From Erpetoichthys calabaricus (taxonomy: Eukaryota > Chordata > Cladistia > Polypteriformes > Polypteridae): 64,000 bases of DNA. The notes beneath the pieces were generated by a model, which saw only the letters and a program-made list of their open reading frames with translations, was not told the DNA's origin and searched no databases. A program made the position numbers and the translations under genes. Location: NCBI RefSeq assembly GCF_900747795.2, contig NC_041400.2:35897699-35961698 (forward strand), given 5' to 3'. Below are positions 10,531-22,019 of the stretch, piece by piece. The stretch's first letter is position 1, and every line of letters begins with the position of its first letter.

Positions 10531-12712
10531 CAAAGGATCCGGTAGTATTTCATTGACTGTTGCAAATGGTTTATTATAAGTATGGATATTTCAATTGAGT
10601 TTACTGTTTTTTTAACTACAGTATATTGCTTCTTCCCGTATTGGGTCTTGTTAGCTTTGGATTGCCTTTTAGGCAACTCTCTTCTGCTCTTTTAAGTATT
10701 TTTTTGTTATAGTTGCTTATTTTTACCTACTTTCAATAAACGATTACCCTTTTGGATATAAGTCAGAGTTATTATGGTTTCTCTTCCTTGTATGGCATTT
10801 TTATGAAATTTGTGACACTACTGTATTGCATTTTTTGAACTTTCATAACCAGCTCCCTATTTATAGGCCTGCATAAGCCAAAGCCTGCAGGTAGGAGGTG
10901 GGGGAGTGGCTGACTTGGAGAGACCCTCTTCTGGGCAGACCAGTGAAGGCCCTGGCCAGCTTTAGGGTCTTTGGCAGGCTTCACTTCCCCTTCTTGCCAT
11001 ATTTTTGACTCCAAATCAAAACAACTAAGAATTCCACAACAGTACATTTATTAGAAGTTTGAAGAATTCAAGCTGATTTAACAGTTTGATGTATCGTGTT
11101 ATATTATAAGTTGTATCAGTAAGCTTATATTCACCTTTGTTCATTATTTGAATCAACTGCAAATGTAGACTCAGCATTATGAAAAATTCTGAACAGGAAT
11201 GATTCCAGAATGTCATTATAACCAAGGAAAGACAGCAGCTGTGAAAAAAAAACAATCTTTTCAAGAACTTTACAGAGGAATGACAATTTAGAGTTGTGAG
11301 ACTGTGGTGGTACCTCTTTGTTTGTGACATGAGGAGACATTCTATACTGTAGTGTGACACAGAAAGTGACAGGCTCCTGGAGTTAAATTGAGGGCTAAGG
11401 AGCTATGAGGCAGTGGTGCCACCCCTTGCCTTTTGATATCATAATTGAAACAGAACTTGACATCACCTCTCACAAAGTCAGGTGCCAGGTATTCATTGGG
11501 TTGTTTTGCATAACAGGGTGGAAAATGGAATGCAATGAGGGTTAGGGTTAGGGTAATCACTTCACTTATTACACTGTCCAGTATGTTCATAGGATATCGT
11601 AGAAAACACAGGAGGGTGGCAAGTAGGCCTATGTTATCAGAAGAGTGAATTTGTCTGTTACAGCCAACTCTGGATCCTCCAGAAGAGCTGAACTATTATG
11701 AAGGCAATACTGTCTCCGGGAAATCGTTTTCTATATTTTAGCCAAGGTTCCTTCCCTAGCTGGGGTTTGAATCCTTGTCCTCCTCATTTTTGATTCTTTT
11801 GTATGTATTAATTTTATTTATTACAAACCTCTTAATTTTATAAACATTCTATGTAGCCCCTTTTGTTTTGTTTTGATGGGATTTCCCCCTCTAGTAGGAA
11901 TTTCTGGAAGTGCTTTTGGCACTACTAGCTCTTAACAACTGTTAACATGAGTGTTTGTTTGGCGCTCCTCCATCATCATCCTGACAAATCCCAGTTTTAA
12001 TCAGGACTGTAAATTGTATATGTTGTATAGCGTATATCATTATTGTACATGTTGATTAATATTTTACTGTGTGATCTTTGCCAAACTCATGAAGCTTCTC
12101 TAAAACAATAAGAGCAAACAATTAAGGAAATTTCTTTTTTCAATACAAACACAATTCAGTGGACTGTAACAAATCACAAGGTGCAGATAGTAATGAAGAA
12201 AAATCAGAAAGTCCAACTAGGGAAAGGACGAGGAGTGGATAGAATCTAATAATAAAACTAGAAGTAAGAAATACAAAAATATTGATATTAGAAAGTGCAC
12301 AAAGCACGACCAAAAAAACCAGAAGGGAAACTCAAAATTAACAAATTTATGGCAAGACCCATAAAAGGAGACAAAAGTAAAAAAGATGAAAATGTGTCTA
12401 AATGAAACCGTAACCCGAATGCACAGCATAGCTGCATTCATACACTGTTTCCAAACTTCTGGAAAGGCTCAACTATGATGCATACATGAGAAACTTCATA
12501 GTCCAAGTTTGTTATTAAAATCGTTAGTGAAATTTGAAGTAAAACAGTTCAAACAACATGAAGGGAAAAAACTTGAAGATATTAAAGAATAAGTTCTGTC
12601 TTATAATATTTCAGTTTCAGGTTTACATATTAGTTATGTTTCTTTAAGTTGCTGACATGGTCATAAAACTGTATGCCTCTAGTCCTTTCCAAATATAAAG
12701 AAGTTCTCTATC
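10531..12712. other. Unassigned intergenic DNA
   Basis: No gene recognised. A GGGTTAGGGTTAGGG stretch near 11,537 is too short to be meaningful. The remaining AT-rich sequence has no visible element ends. Confidence 0.45.
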
Positions 12713-12846
<134 letters not shown>

Positions 12847-13450
12847 CTTAATTAATCCCAAGGAGAAATTCACATACTCCAGCAGCAGCATACTGATAAA
12901 AAACAATATTAAATTAAAGAGTGATAAAAATGCAGGTATAACAGACAATAACTTTGAATAATGTTAACGTTTACCCCTCCAGGTGGAACTGAAGAGTCGC
13001 ATATCTATCTATCTAGTGTGGGGGAGGAACGATCTCCTCAGTCTGTCAGTAGAGCAGGAAAGTGACAGCAGTCTGTCGCTGAAGGTGCTCCTCTGTCTGG
13101 AGATGACACTGTTCAGTGGATGCAGTGGATTCTCCATGATTAACAGGAGCCTGCTCAGCTCCCATCGCTCTGCCACAGATGTCAAACTGTCCAGCTCCGT
13201 GCCTACAATAGAACCTGCCTTCCTCACCAGTTTGTCCAATGCGTGAAGCATCCCTCTTCTTTATGCTGCCTCCCCAGCACACCACCCCATAGAAGAGGGC
13301 GCTCGCCACAACCGTCTGATAGAACATCTGCAGCATCTTATTGCAGATGTTGAAGGACACCGGCCTTCTAAGGAAGTATAGTCACTCTGTCCTCTCTTGC
13401 ACAGAGCATCAGTATTGGTAGTCCAGTCCAAATTATCATCCACCTGCAAT
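12847..13450 (-). mobile_element. Rex1/CR1-like LINE, 3' fragment
   Basis: The minus strand encodes the C-terminus of a non-LTR reverse transcriptase (FYQTVVASALFYGVVCWGG, LDKLVRKAGSIVG, ENPLHPLNSVISRQRS, SFLP), then a 3' end with GGGATTAATTAAGTATC leading into the TATC tail. The RT catalytic domain is missing through 5' truncation. The coding part changes frame near 13,250, where the GGSIKKRDAS and LDKLVRKAG stretches lie in different frames. Related copies are at 46,120-46,690 and 60,879-61,422. The Rex1/Babar assignment is from memory. Confidence 0.85.
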
Positions 13451-13900
13451 AGCAATCTAACTCATCTTATTGTACTGCTATAGCAGATTTTAGCAGGGTG
13501 TTAGGAATATCCCATTAAAATGTTAGGGAATAAAACAGAATCCTCCATTTCCTGCATAGCCTTATGAAACTAACATTCTGTTCTAATTGAGGCAATACTT
13601 TTGTGGATTTAACACTAATAGTAACTTTAACTCTCTAGGATAGCCTCTTACATACTACTTAAGGAAAGACAAAGTGACCCAAAACTAGAAGACACCTACG
13701 ATTGCACCAATACAAAAGTAACAGATCACTTTCTCAGAGATTTGCAGGTGCCACAGTGAACATGTGTGGTGAAGTGAGACCTTGTATGTTCCTCCGGTGA
13801 GGGCAGACCAGTTGTTGTAGCACCTGAGGGATTTAACGTGAGACTTCACTACTTCTGGCTCTAATCAGAATTAACAATAATTAACTAATTATTCATATAT
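13451..13900. other. Unassigned intergenic DNA
   Basis: No feature recognised. Confidence 0.4.
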
Positions 13901-14065
13901 TTATTTATTTGTTTGTTTGTTTATGGACTGATTGGTTAATTAGCTGTATTATTTGTCCTGTGAGTATCTGTCCTTGTTTTTTATGTTTCTGCTGCTGCAT
14001 GCATCTGAAGTTCCCTATGAAATTAATAAAGTTTATCTAATCTAATCTAATATTATCTAATACCA
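13901..14065 (+). mobile_element. Old Rex1-like LINE 3' end with TCTAA tail
   Basis: CTGCTGCTGCATGCATCTGAA, GTTCCCTATGAAATTAATAAAG and a (TCTAA)n tail follow the layout of the 3' end at 61,360-61,420 (CTGCTGCTGC, AATTTCCCCTTGGGATTAATAAAG, TATC tail). Only the 3' untranslated end remains. Confidence 0.6.
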
Positions 14066-14584
14066 AGGAAAACAAAAAAGCACAGCCAGCAGAATGGAAC
14101 ATGTTTAATCCTGGCAATAAATGAAATTCAGCAAGTTTGGAAGTGCATAGCAGCTCTTCCAGTCTGCTGATCTCACTCACAAATCCTCGTCGTCTTCACT
14201 AATAGTATCTGCTTGAGCAGAGGTTTGCAAAAAATGGGGGTCGCAACACCTGGGGGTGCCGTGCAGTGGCTTGAGCGGTGTAGTGCAAGTAATGTTCCAA
14301 TTTTTCCTTTCTAAAAAAAAAGAATTAATTTATTTTAAATGTTTGATTTTCAAATTTCCAATTTAGAACAAACAAATCTGTAGTAGTGATGGTTAATTAC
14401 AATAGCAATTTATTTCTTGCATAGCCCAAGATTATACAAGGAATCTCTCAAAGGGCTTTAACATTTCCTATTTTTTGACAGCCCCAGTCATGCCTTGGCT
14501 CTAAAAAATCCTTGTGGGGGAAAAAATGGTGGAAATCTTGAGAAGAGGAATTCAGAGGGAGATACTCCTTCCCCGTAATAGATT
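14066..14584. other. Unassigned intergenic DNA
   Basis: The stretch at 14,222-14,290 (GGTTTGCAAAAAATGGGGGTCGC) resembles a decayed hAT end but has no partner. Otherwise nothing is recognised. Confidence 0.35.
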
Positions 14585-14760
14585 TACAGGCCTTCCTGAA
14601 AACATGTTTTTGCTTTGTTAGTATGGGTTATTGAGTATAGATTGATGAACAAAAATGGCAAAATTAGCCATTTAAAATTAAATCTACAACACTATAAAGT
14701 GGTCAGAACGTGACAGGATCCGAATACTTTCTTGATCTACTGTATGTAAACACAGAGGCC
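14585..14760. mobile_element. Decayed Tc1/mariner end
   Basis: GAAAACATGTTTTTGCTTTGTTAGTATGGGTTATTGAGTATAGA and the AAATTAAATCTACAACACTATAAAGTG block follow the terminal region of Tc1 elements (compare 35,400-35,530) with many substitutions. Confidence 0.5.
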
Positions 14761-14927
14761 TATCATATTGTGGTTACACACAGAATTTTGGATTACTTTG
14801 TGGGGAGTCATTGTGGATAAAGTTTGGAAAGGACTTTACAAGATAATATTACGATGTACATTTTTACTGAATATCAGAAAATAAAAGAATAATTTCATAA
14901 TGGTTTACAGTGTTTTTACAATACTGT

Positions 14928-15081
14928 ATAATAAAAGGCCTGCGGTGGGTTGGCACCCTGCCCAGGATTGTTTCCTGCCTTGTGCCCTGTGTTGGCTGGG
15001 ATTGGCTCCAGCAGACCCCCGTGACCCTGTGTTCGGATTCAGCGGGTTGGAAAATGGATGGATGGATGGATAATAAAAGGC
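14928..15081 (+). mobile_element. 5'-truncated SINE with perfect 12-bp target duplication
   Basis: The SINE body at 14,940-15,069 (from CTGCGGTGGGTTGGCACC to the GGATGGATGG tail) is flanked by ATAATAAAAGGC at 14,928-14,939 and 15,070-15,081. This is the hallmark of LINE-mediated retrotransposition. It lacks the tRNA-like head. The perfect duplication suggests a recent insertion. Confidence 0.93.
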
Positions 15082-16174
15082 TTGGGCTCACCTCCTTTTC
15101 TTTATATAAAAGGATGAATGGTGTGCTCAGCAGTGACATGGTGCAGCACTGACCTTTCCCACACTTGCACTTTCTGTTCAGTAAATGAGTTTGGTTTCCA
15201 TGCACTTGCTTGTTGTACTATTTTATTGTAACAGCAACATTCGTTCCAGCCAGAAAACAGAAAAATGCAGAAAGAAACACAGCACAACAACTTGTTGAAA
15301 AATTCAAACCAAAGCAAAGAATCTCACCAAATTTTACCCATAAAATTGAGCCAAGCTAACTGGACAGGCGGGCTGAATGGTGTCCTCTAGCTCGTCAGAT
15401 TTCTCATGTCTCATCTTATGTTTCCTAAATAGTTTTAATTTACCTAAAAACAATTGCAGGCAGTAAGTAAAAAGGACATGTTAATACACCAAGTGTACAA
15501 AATGTGCTGGTAGTGGCCAGTTTTAGTATGGAATATTACAGCTTTTCTGAATAACTGGATGCTTGTCTAATGTTGCGTTTATACCTGTCAAAGATACGCA
15601 GCATTGTGGCACAGTGCTTTGTATAGGGTGGCTAACCAGTAATTAGGCTTTGGTGGATGTTAAGCCTGGGGGTGTACTCAACGCTACACGACGCGTGCAC
15701 TTGAGGATGCTGCTGCTACATACTGTAAGTAGTGTACAGACTATACTCGCACGTGTACTTCAAGTAAATCTGGAGGATTCCATCAGGTGGTAGTGCAAGA
15801 AATCATTACAGGGAGAAAACAATGTCCGGTTTCACTGTGAGTTAAGGGAAGAAACATGTTAAAGATAAAAATTCTTTGCATTCTGATGCATTTGTGAAGG
15901 TGCAAACAGAAAGGCCACAGCGACACAGAAGATGGTATGTATGACCTTTAAATGTATTGCGTCATTACAATGGGGAATATGTGAATCTTGCATAGCCAAT
16001 GCAAGAAATGGATGGAGAAAAGCACCATGAATGCATTCGCCTGTCAACATTTAAATTTGATAAGTTGCTTCACCACATCAAACCATTCATCAAACATTGA
16101 AGCGCGCAGATTTATCCTGTTGGAGCTTATTGCATCCTTTGTGTGATATGTATTGAAACGGCCACCGACACATG
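15082..16174. other. Unassigned intergenic DNA
   Basis: No gene or recognised element. Confidence 0.4.
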
Positions 16175-16182
16175 GCCCAATG

Positions 16183-16525
16183 CAGTGGTTCTCAATCTGT
16201 GGGGCGAGCCCCCTTAGGGGAGTGCGAAGTAACAAAAAGGGGGGTGCGAAGATGTGAAAAAAAGAAAACAAGAATCGAAAATATGAAAAATACATCTATT
16301 GAAACCAAAACAAATTTACTTAAACTACTGATACTAGAAAAATAGAGTTAGATAAATGTTGATAAAAGTTAAGTAGGTATAATAAAATATGCAATGATAT
16401 ATATCATTAATTAAAAAAGAACAAATTGGTATTAGTGGGCTCCTTTCAAAAAAATGTTAGGGGGGGCTAGATTAAAACTGTTATGAAAACTTGGGTCACA
16501 AATACTTAATGGTTGAGAAACGCTG
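16183..16525. mobile_element. hAT MITE with perfect 8-bp target duplication
   Basis: The ends are CAGTGGTTCTCA and (reverse complement of right end) CAGCGTTTCTCA, typical of Charlie/MER5-type hAT elements. It is flanked by the exact 8-bp duplication GCCCAATG (16,175-16,182 and 16,526-16,533). No transposase; 343 bp. Confidence 0.93.
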
Positions 16526-17094
16526 GCCCAATGTCACAATTGGGAAAGTAGACACGTGTTTCTTTGCACACATTTCTCATACTTTTTTTTTTGGTTGGTG
16601 GCGCATTAGCGGGCAGAATGATTGCCTTTCCACAGCTCAAAACCTCTGAAAACAAACACTGACAGTTGCAGCATTGTGAACAGTTTTTGGGTGGCTAACG
16701 TCTTTCTTGTCCTTCCACTTCATTGTAATCATTTTTGCTTTTTTGACACACAGCTCCTTACCTATGCTGAAGCTTCACGCAGCCAAAGTCACCAGTCAAA
16801 TCACGGCGGTTCAGTTTTATTATCCGTGTCAACACCTGGGGGCCTCGTTTCTTTGCATGCAGTCAAGGGTGCACATACCAAAAAAATCAGATTTATAAAA
16901 CCTGTCATACGGAGATTTCCATTACCCTTTATAAATCACAATCATCTTGTAAACCCACCTCCAATGCCAGCCTGAGACACCCATATAAGGAGAATGCTAA
17001 TTAACCTCATACATATGCAGTCACAATGCTGCAGAACATTCATTGGCTAGTAGAGCAGCTCCCTCCTGACACGTCGAGACCCCACCTCCTGAAT

Positions 17095-17230
17095 TCAAGA
17101 GTATCTGGCTGTAATCCACAACTGAAAGCACAAGAGCAAGCATAGCATTGTAGCGCCTCTCCTTTGTGTTCTGGGAGTCAGGGAATTCATAAGGCGCCAT
17201 TGTCTGAGTGAGTAGCCACTGTCACCTGGT
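17095..17230 (-). pseudogene. HARBI1-like transposase fragment
   Basis: The minus-strand frame contains GDSGYSLRQWRLMNSLTPRT, matching the conserved GDSGY-L-W-MTP region around one catalytic aspartate of Harbinger transposases (family knowledge). Flanking frames are broken. The remnant is too short to be functional. Confidence 0.65.
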
Positions 17231-17714
17231 GTGTGTAATGATGCGATTGTGATTATAATGTTGCAATGAATAGTACATCCTATAAGAAACACTAAGGGTT
17301 CAGCCAGTTACCTTACCAACAAGCCAGCCACAGTGTTGAGCACCATCACATCTGTCAAAGATAGTTTGCATCAAAAATAAATGAATCACAGTCTGACCCA
17401 GGCCACGGGGACAAAAAGTTTCTCAGTTACCTTATGCCACCAGTGATGATCTGTGAATTAATGAAATATAACAGGTTACGGTTAACAAAAGCAGCTCATT
17501 CTCACTAGGTTCCCTTATTGCAATATGAGTGTAGTATAGTACCCCGATTTTCTTTTTATATATATTGACAAAAACATGTTATGTATGATGTATGTGTACC
17601 CATACCATAGTCAGTGCATCGTATTCGTCATTTTTGAGGTGTGAAATGTTTGTCACATCAACACATATAATTACAAAAGCTCTGAACCGCACAATTTGAA
17701 AAATGATATGATAG

Positions 17715-18000
17715 CCCTTATCTTGAACATACATGAAAATACCTTGTACATAGCGATACTTTTACTTACGTGAGATGTTTTCATGTACGTACAAGACACT
17801 TTCACGTATGTACGAGATAAAGTTAGATTTAAAAAAATTACAAAAGTGCACTTCGGGTATCCCGTGCATACTTGAAAATCTCTCATACGTACAGTACATG
17901 AAAGTATCCTGTATGTATGTGAATACATCTTGTATGTACATAAAAGTATCCCGCATGTACCCCATATGTACAGGATATTTTCATGTACGTACAGGATAGG
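17715..18000. repeat. Imperfect tandem repeat built on TACGTA palindromes
   Basis: Units of about 22-30 bp of the form CATGTACGTACA-GGATA-TTTT repeat with variation (e.g. TTTTCATGTACGTACAAGA at about 17,777, TTTTCATGTACGTACAGGAT at about 17,980). They alternate orientation in places because TACGTA and CATG are palindromic. The array lies inside the Harbinger relic. It makes short open frames on both strands that I do not regard as genes. Confidence 0.7.
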
Positions 18001-18706
18001 GGTGATCCCATCATTTTTTATTGTGTAGTTCAAAGCTTCCATACATAATAACAACTGCTTGATGAAACAATTTATTGTGCATGCAAATCATCATTTAGTT
18101 GGTTTGTCTGTACTTCCATGTCCTCATTTTCCAGTTTCTATAAAATGTTGCGTATGCAGCATTAAATATATGCAAGCTTTTGCATCGTTTTCTTTTATAA
18201 ATCCCAACATTTGCATGTGAAGTTGTGTGCACATATGATGAGCCTCTTTTTGTGCATATGCAAGCTTTGTAAATGAGGCCCCTGATGACCAATTCATATT
18301 GTCATTACTATCACTTGATTCAACTAATGGTTCAGTTTCAGTTTGTTCTTAAACTAGCTTTTCGTTTTAAAGTCATTTTGCTTTTTGGTTGAAGGATCCA
18401 CCCCACTCATGAATATTGATGAGTTTCCATGCATTGTATGAGAACGTGATTTCTGTGCAGCATGATGATATTTTATCCACTAGATGGCTGCAGAACATTA
18501 TACGGGCTTGGCACTGAACATGCAACGACAAGGAGGTGATCCCGAGTGTCACTCAGGGTTATCTGTTTGTTTTAAAGAATTCTGGGCCCAACAGCACCTC
18601 AGAGTTAACATCAAGGAGATTAAAGTAATATAACAAGATATGTACACCTTAAACAGAAAAATCATAGACGAGCTTTTCTTTTTATTGTTTACTATCAGTT
18701 CTTCTC

Positions 18707-18712
18707 TTTATT
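18707..18712 (-). terminator. Candidate polyadenylation signal for receptor A
   Basis: AATAAA on the minus strand about 580 bp downstream of the receptor A stop codon. The same signal in the same context occurs in copy B near 30,935. Other candidates were not excluded. Confidence 0.35.
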
Positions 18713-19290
18713 TTTGTGTGAACTGGTTTTGCTTTGAATTTCACTAAAAACTTTTAAAACAAAGATATCTGGACTGTGGGGTGATTTACGTACATGTCAC
18801 ATGCATTGCCTGAATCTTTCTATGAAGCAGAAGCATTTTGGAGCGAGAGTCACACACACACACACATTGACTCCAGCGGTTCTCATATTGCATTTTTAGA
18901 CTATCACAAATGAACATTTGTCAGTCACTTTCTGCTTCATTATGACAGCTTGTTTGTTAAAATGGAGTCTGATGATTGTGAGATAATTGGACAGTTGTTA
19001 ATTCTGTATTAAAATGTAACTTTTCTCAAGTAAAAACAATAAAGTCTCATCTGTGTACACCAGGCATCCATTGCTTTTGTAACATATCTGTTCATTTTTG
19101 TTAGCCAAAAAAAACATACCAAGGCAGCGCTGAACATGAAATTTGAAATAAGGCTGCCTGCTCTGCAGAATGTGCTGCAATTATGAAATATTTCAAAGCA
19201 TCTGATTGCAGAAGTCTGTTGCAGAAGAGGCTTGTCTGCTGAGTTGCAGTGTTGACAAAGTGAGAAGGAAATCAAGAGCTGAGCTGGCAG

Positions 19291-20307
19291 CTACTGTGCC
19301 GTTTCAGCCACGCTTTCGTCTCGAGATTTCCTAGATTTAGAATATGAGGTTGAACCTGTGGGTTCCTCACTGAAAGCACTTTCTAGTAATTTGCTTAGCG
19401 ACTTTTTGAATTTACTCTGGAACTCCTGGCCCATGAAGACATAGAGGAAAGGGTTGAGACAGCTGTTGAAGTAGGCAAGGCAGATGGTAAAATGGTCAAA
19501 GAGCACTATGGTTTCTGCCATTTCTTCACTCATATCCTGAATGTTCAAGATATCGATGATGTGATAGGGGGTCCAGCAAATAAAAAAGGCAACAATTACC
19601 ACCAGGATGACTTTGAATGTCTTACGAGATTTGCCAAATTGGCTGTTCTTCACTTTGAGTGTTATGAGAGTGTAGTTTACACAGATGATGAAGAAAGGGA
19701 CCAGAAACCCAAATATTAACCTGGTGAACACCACGGCTTTCCTGGACTGTGGGGTTTGATTATATATACAGTAGGTACTGTTTACATCATCAAAGAACTT
19801 TTCTTCTTTGTGGATGACTATCGGCAGGCACATCAAAGCTGCCAAAAACCAGGCAGCACCACTGAGCAGTCTCGCCCATCTGACAGTTCTGTTATTTTGT
19901 GACCACACTGGCTTGGTAACCAGAAGAAATCGATCAATGCTAATTAGCGTCAAGATAAATACACTGGAGAACATGTTTAATATGATGATGGTAGGAATAA
20001 TCTTGCACAGAGTGCTGCCATATGGCCAAGTGTTTTTGAGAAGAATAGTGGCAATCGAGAAGGGCAAGGAGAGGCAGCAAATGAAGTCGGCCACTGCTAG
20101 ATTGAGAAACCAAGTGGTGTTGACGGTCTTCTTCAGTTTCAGAATGGTGATCCAAATGACAATGGCATTACCTGGTATGCCCAAGACAACGATGAGGCTA
20201 TAAAGTACCACTGAGAATATATTCATCCCCTTAGACCAAAAAGAATCCTCCTCAACGTCATTGGAGTAGAGATAGTCATCTAGATTGTAGTCTTCTGTAG
20301 AATTCAT
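19291..20307 (-). CDS. C3AR1: C3a-type anaphylatoxin receptor, class A GPCR (copy A)
   Basis: A 338-residue seven-transmembrane receptor, expected to bind a complement anaphylatoxin at the plasma membrane of myeloid cells and signal through Gi (family knowledge). Visible features: extracellular acidic N-terminus with an NST glycosylation site and tyrosines at 7, 12 and 14; TM1 with GN at 46-47; D74 in TM2; Cys101 and Cys180 for the usual disulfide; DRF at 125-127; a short second loop (about 167-190) with NST and NQT sites; CWTPYHI at 244-250; NPFLY at 285-289; Ser/Thr-rich tail. RTVNT-WFL-like, CCLSLPF, WPYG, CWTPYHI and AFSEE match C3AR1 better than C5AR1 from memory, but C3AR1's huge second loop is absent. 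The first ATG after a splice acceptor is used. The tail ends DESVAETAQ. Intact. Confidence 0.85.
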   Translation of the reverse strand: MNSTEDYNLDDYLYSNDVEEDSFWSKGMNIFSVVLYSLIVVLGIPGNAIVIWITILKLKKTVNTTWFLNLAVADFICCLSLPFSIATILLKNTWPYGSTLCKIIPTIIILNMFSSVFILTLISIDRFLLVTKPVWSQNNRTVRWARLLSGAAWFLAALMCLPIVIHKEEKFFDDVNSTYCIYNQTPQSRKAVVFTRLIFGFLVPFFIICVNYTLITLKVKNSQFGKSRKTFKVILVVIVAFFICWTPYHIIDILNIQDMSEEMAETIVLFDHFTICLAYFNSCLNPFLYVFMGQEFQSKFKKSLSKLLESAFSEEPTGSTSYSKSRKSRDESVAETAQ

Positions 20308-20351
20308 TGTGAGCTTCTGTTGTGGTGGAAATACTAAATTCAGTTTCTGTA

Positions 20352-20363
20352 GCTGAAATAGAA
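20352..20363 (-). other. Splice acceptor upstream of receptor A coding exon
   Basis: The minus strand reads TTTCTATTTCAG then CTACAG, 45 bp before the ATG. Copy B has TTTCTTTTTCAG at the same place. A 5' untranslated exon joined to a single coding exon is the usual architecture of this receptor family. The upstream exon was not located. Confidence 0.6.
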
Positions 20364-22019
20364 ATCATTCAAAAAGAAGTTAGGGTTTGCCAGTAAAAAT
20401 TCATTTCATCTCTGTCTGCACTTTCTCACAACTCAGAAATAGAAGACTACTCTATTTGTCTAAACCCTAAATCTTAGAACTGTAAGAAATACATGAAGGT
20501 AAGCAGACAACAATCAAGAAGTCATGGCAGGTCAGCATACTCTACCACCAGGTAAGGGGAACACAGAACTGAGTTCTAAACTGCCAAGGACCAGGAGATG
20601 AAGCTAAAAAGCACAGACTAGAAACGAAGAAGGGGTCAAAAGCCAGACATGAAAACAAAACCAAAACTTGTACGCGAAATAAACAATTCTAGCTCCTTTA
20701 AAGACTTTTGGAACTAAATAAGTCCACCACAAATATCTGCCTTGAATTCAGTGGAAACCTGGATATTGTGCCGATATCTTAAATAGGGGCATGGCAATGA
20801 TATCACATGTGGAATAGCTTCTCCCCTTTCAGTAAAAAAAAAAGTAGTTCCTGGTACATTTTTAGCTCCTGCTCCAGCGTATGTACTTTTCATTCAACCA
20901 AGAACTATCATGAGTGGGGCTCTGGTGGTGAATTGTACCAATTGGTTCACCACAAGCACTGGCGTCATCTTACAAATCTGTTGGTAGTAGGGACTTTGTG
21001 GAGTTATCGGTAAAAATGGAGTGCCGCACTTTGCACCGCATCAATCTGCATAGCTGTCTCCCTGGTGCACCATGCCACATACTGCATTAAAGCAATAATC
21101 TTTCCTGTGAAGACACGATCACTTTGAAGTGATAAGGTGCATGGGTCTGCCGCACTCTCCTGTATCATGTTGCACTTTGCACCGTCTCACTCTTCATAGT
21201 TGCCTCCCTGGTGCAAAGAGCCATACACCACATTGGGGCAACTCCCAATAGCAACTCGTTCTTCTTGGCACATCACATATTTTGTATAAAGGTTACAGGT
21301 CCTATTGTGCAGAGGGAACACAACACATATTGTACAGGAACTCATTGGTTCATGAAAATAATGTTCCTGCAGTGGGGAAGCACTGTAAGTTGATAACCCC
21401 ATCAGCCCCATTTCATCTTAGAGGATAATTCATTGTGGTTGCAGCCATCAACCACGATCTATAGCTCAAGGGTTCTTTCAAAATTATAATTGCCATTCCA
21501 TGTTACTTCCACTACTTCCATACTAAATTACAAATCCAAATCTACACCAACAGAACAAATCCACTAGTGACATGCTCTTACTTGGAAGTCCTCAAATGCT
21601 GGTTAGTTTGGGCCCATATGCAATGTGTTCAAGCTTCCCTGACTTTTTGCACATTCTTACCAGATATGATTGCATCGTAAAACTGTTTTGGTAAGTCTGC
21701 TTCTAAAGGAGAATGATGGATTACACTGATCCTTGGAGTTGTAAAGCACAGCACAGACTCCTTTACTGCCTAGAATTCTTACCTTTCTCCTCACAGTCCT
21801 ACTGAAGGTCTTGTCAAACTCTTGGTTGCTCAACCTACATTCCTGATCTAAGTACATTAATCTTGTATCTCATCATTCCTTTCATTATCCAGGGCACGGT
21901 CACAGGGTAGCATGAGCCTATCCTGCAAGCATTAGGTAAAACAGAGAGAGGTTGCAAGCGTGCGCTGATAGAGCACTGCTGCACCCACCACACCACGACA
22001 TATATATATATATATATAA
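20364..22019. other. Upstream and intergenic DNA of receptor A
   Basis: Positions 20,364-20,815 are conserved with copy B and presumably hold intron, promoter or first-exon sequence (e.g. GGCATGGCAATGAT and ATGTGGAATGGCTTCT-like blocks near 20,790-20,820). From 20,816 to 22,000 there is no match to copy B and nothing recognisable. An (AT)n run lies at 21,999-22,018. Confidence 0.5.

Larger units (their letters stand above)
16839..18282 (-). mobile_element. PIF/Harbinger element, decayed
   Basis: The left end is GGGGCCTCGTTTCTTTGCAT and the reverse complement of the right end is GGGGCCTCATTTACAAAGCT. Both are followed by GTGCACAT/ATGCACA-like subterminal words, as in vertebrate Harbingers. 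A transposase remnant lies inside on the minus strand. The expected 3-bp target duplication is not clear, so the exact ends may be off by a few bases. Confidence 0.75.

Noticed and set aside
11537-11553. Telomere-like GGGTTA repeats
   Set aside because: Fewer than three units; easily due to chance.
19808-20203. 131-codon plus-strand frame, also present at 32,112-32,507
   Set aside because: It is antisense to the receptor in both copies and its conservation follows from the coding strand. No family resemblance or start context of its own.
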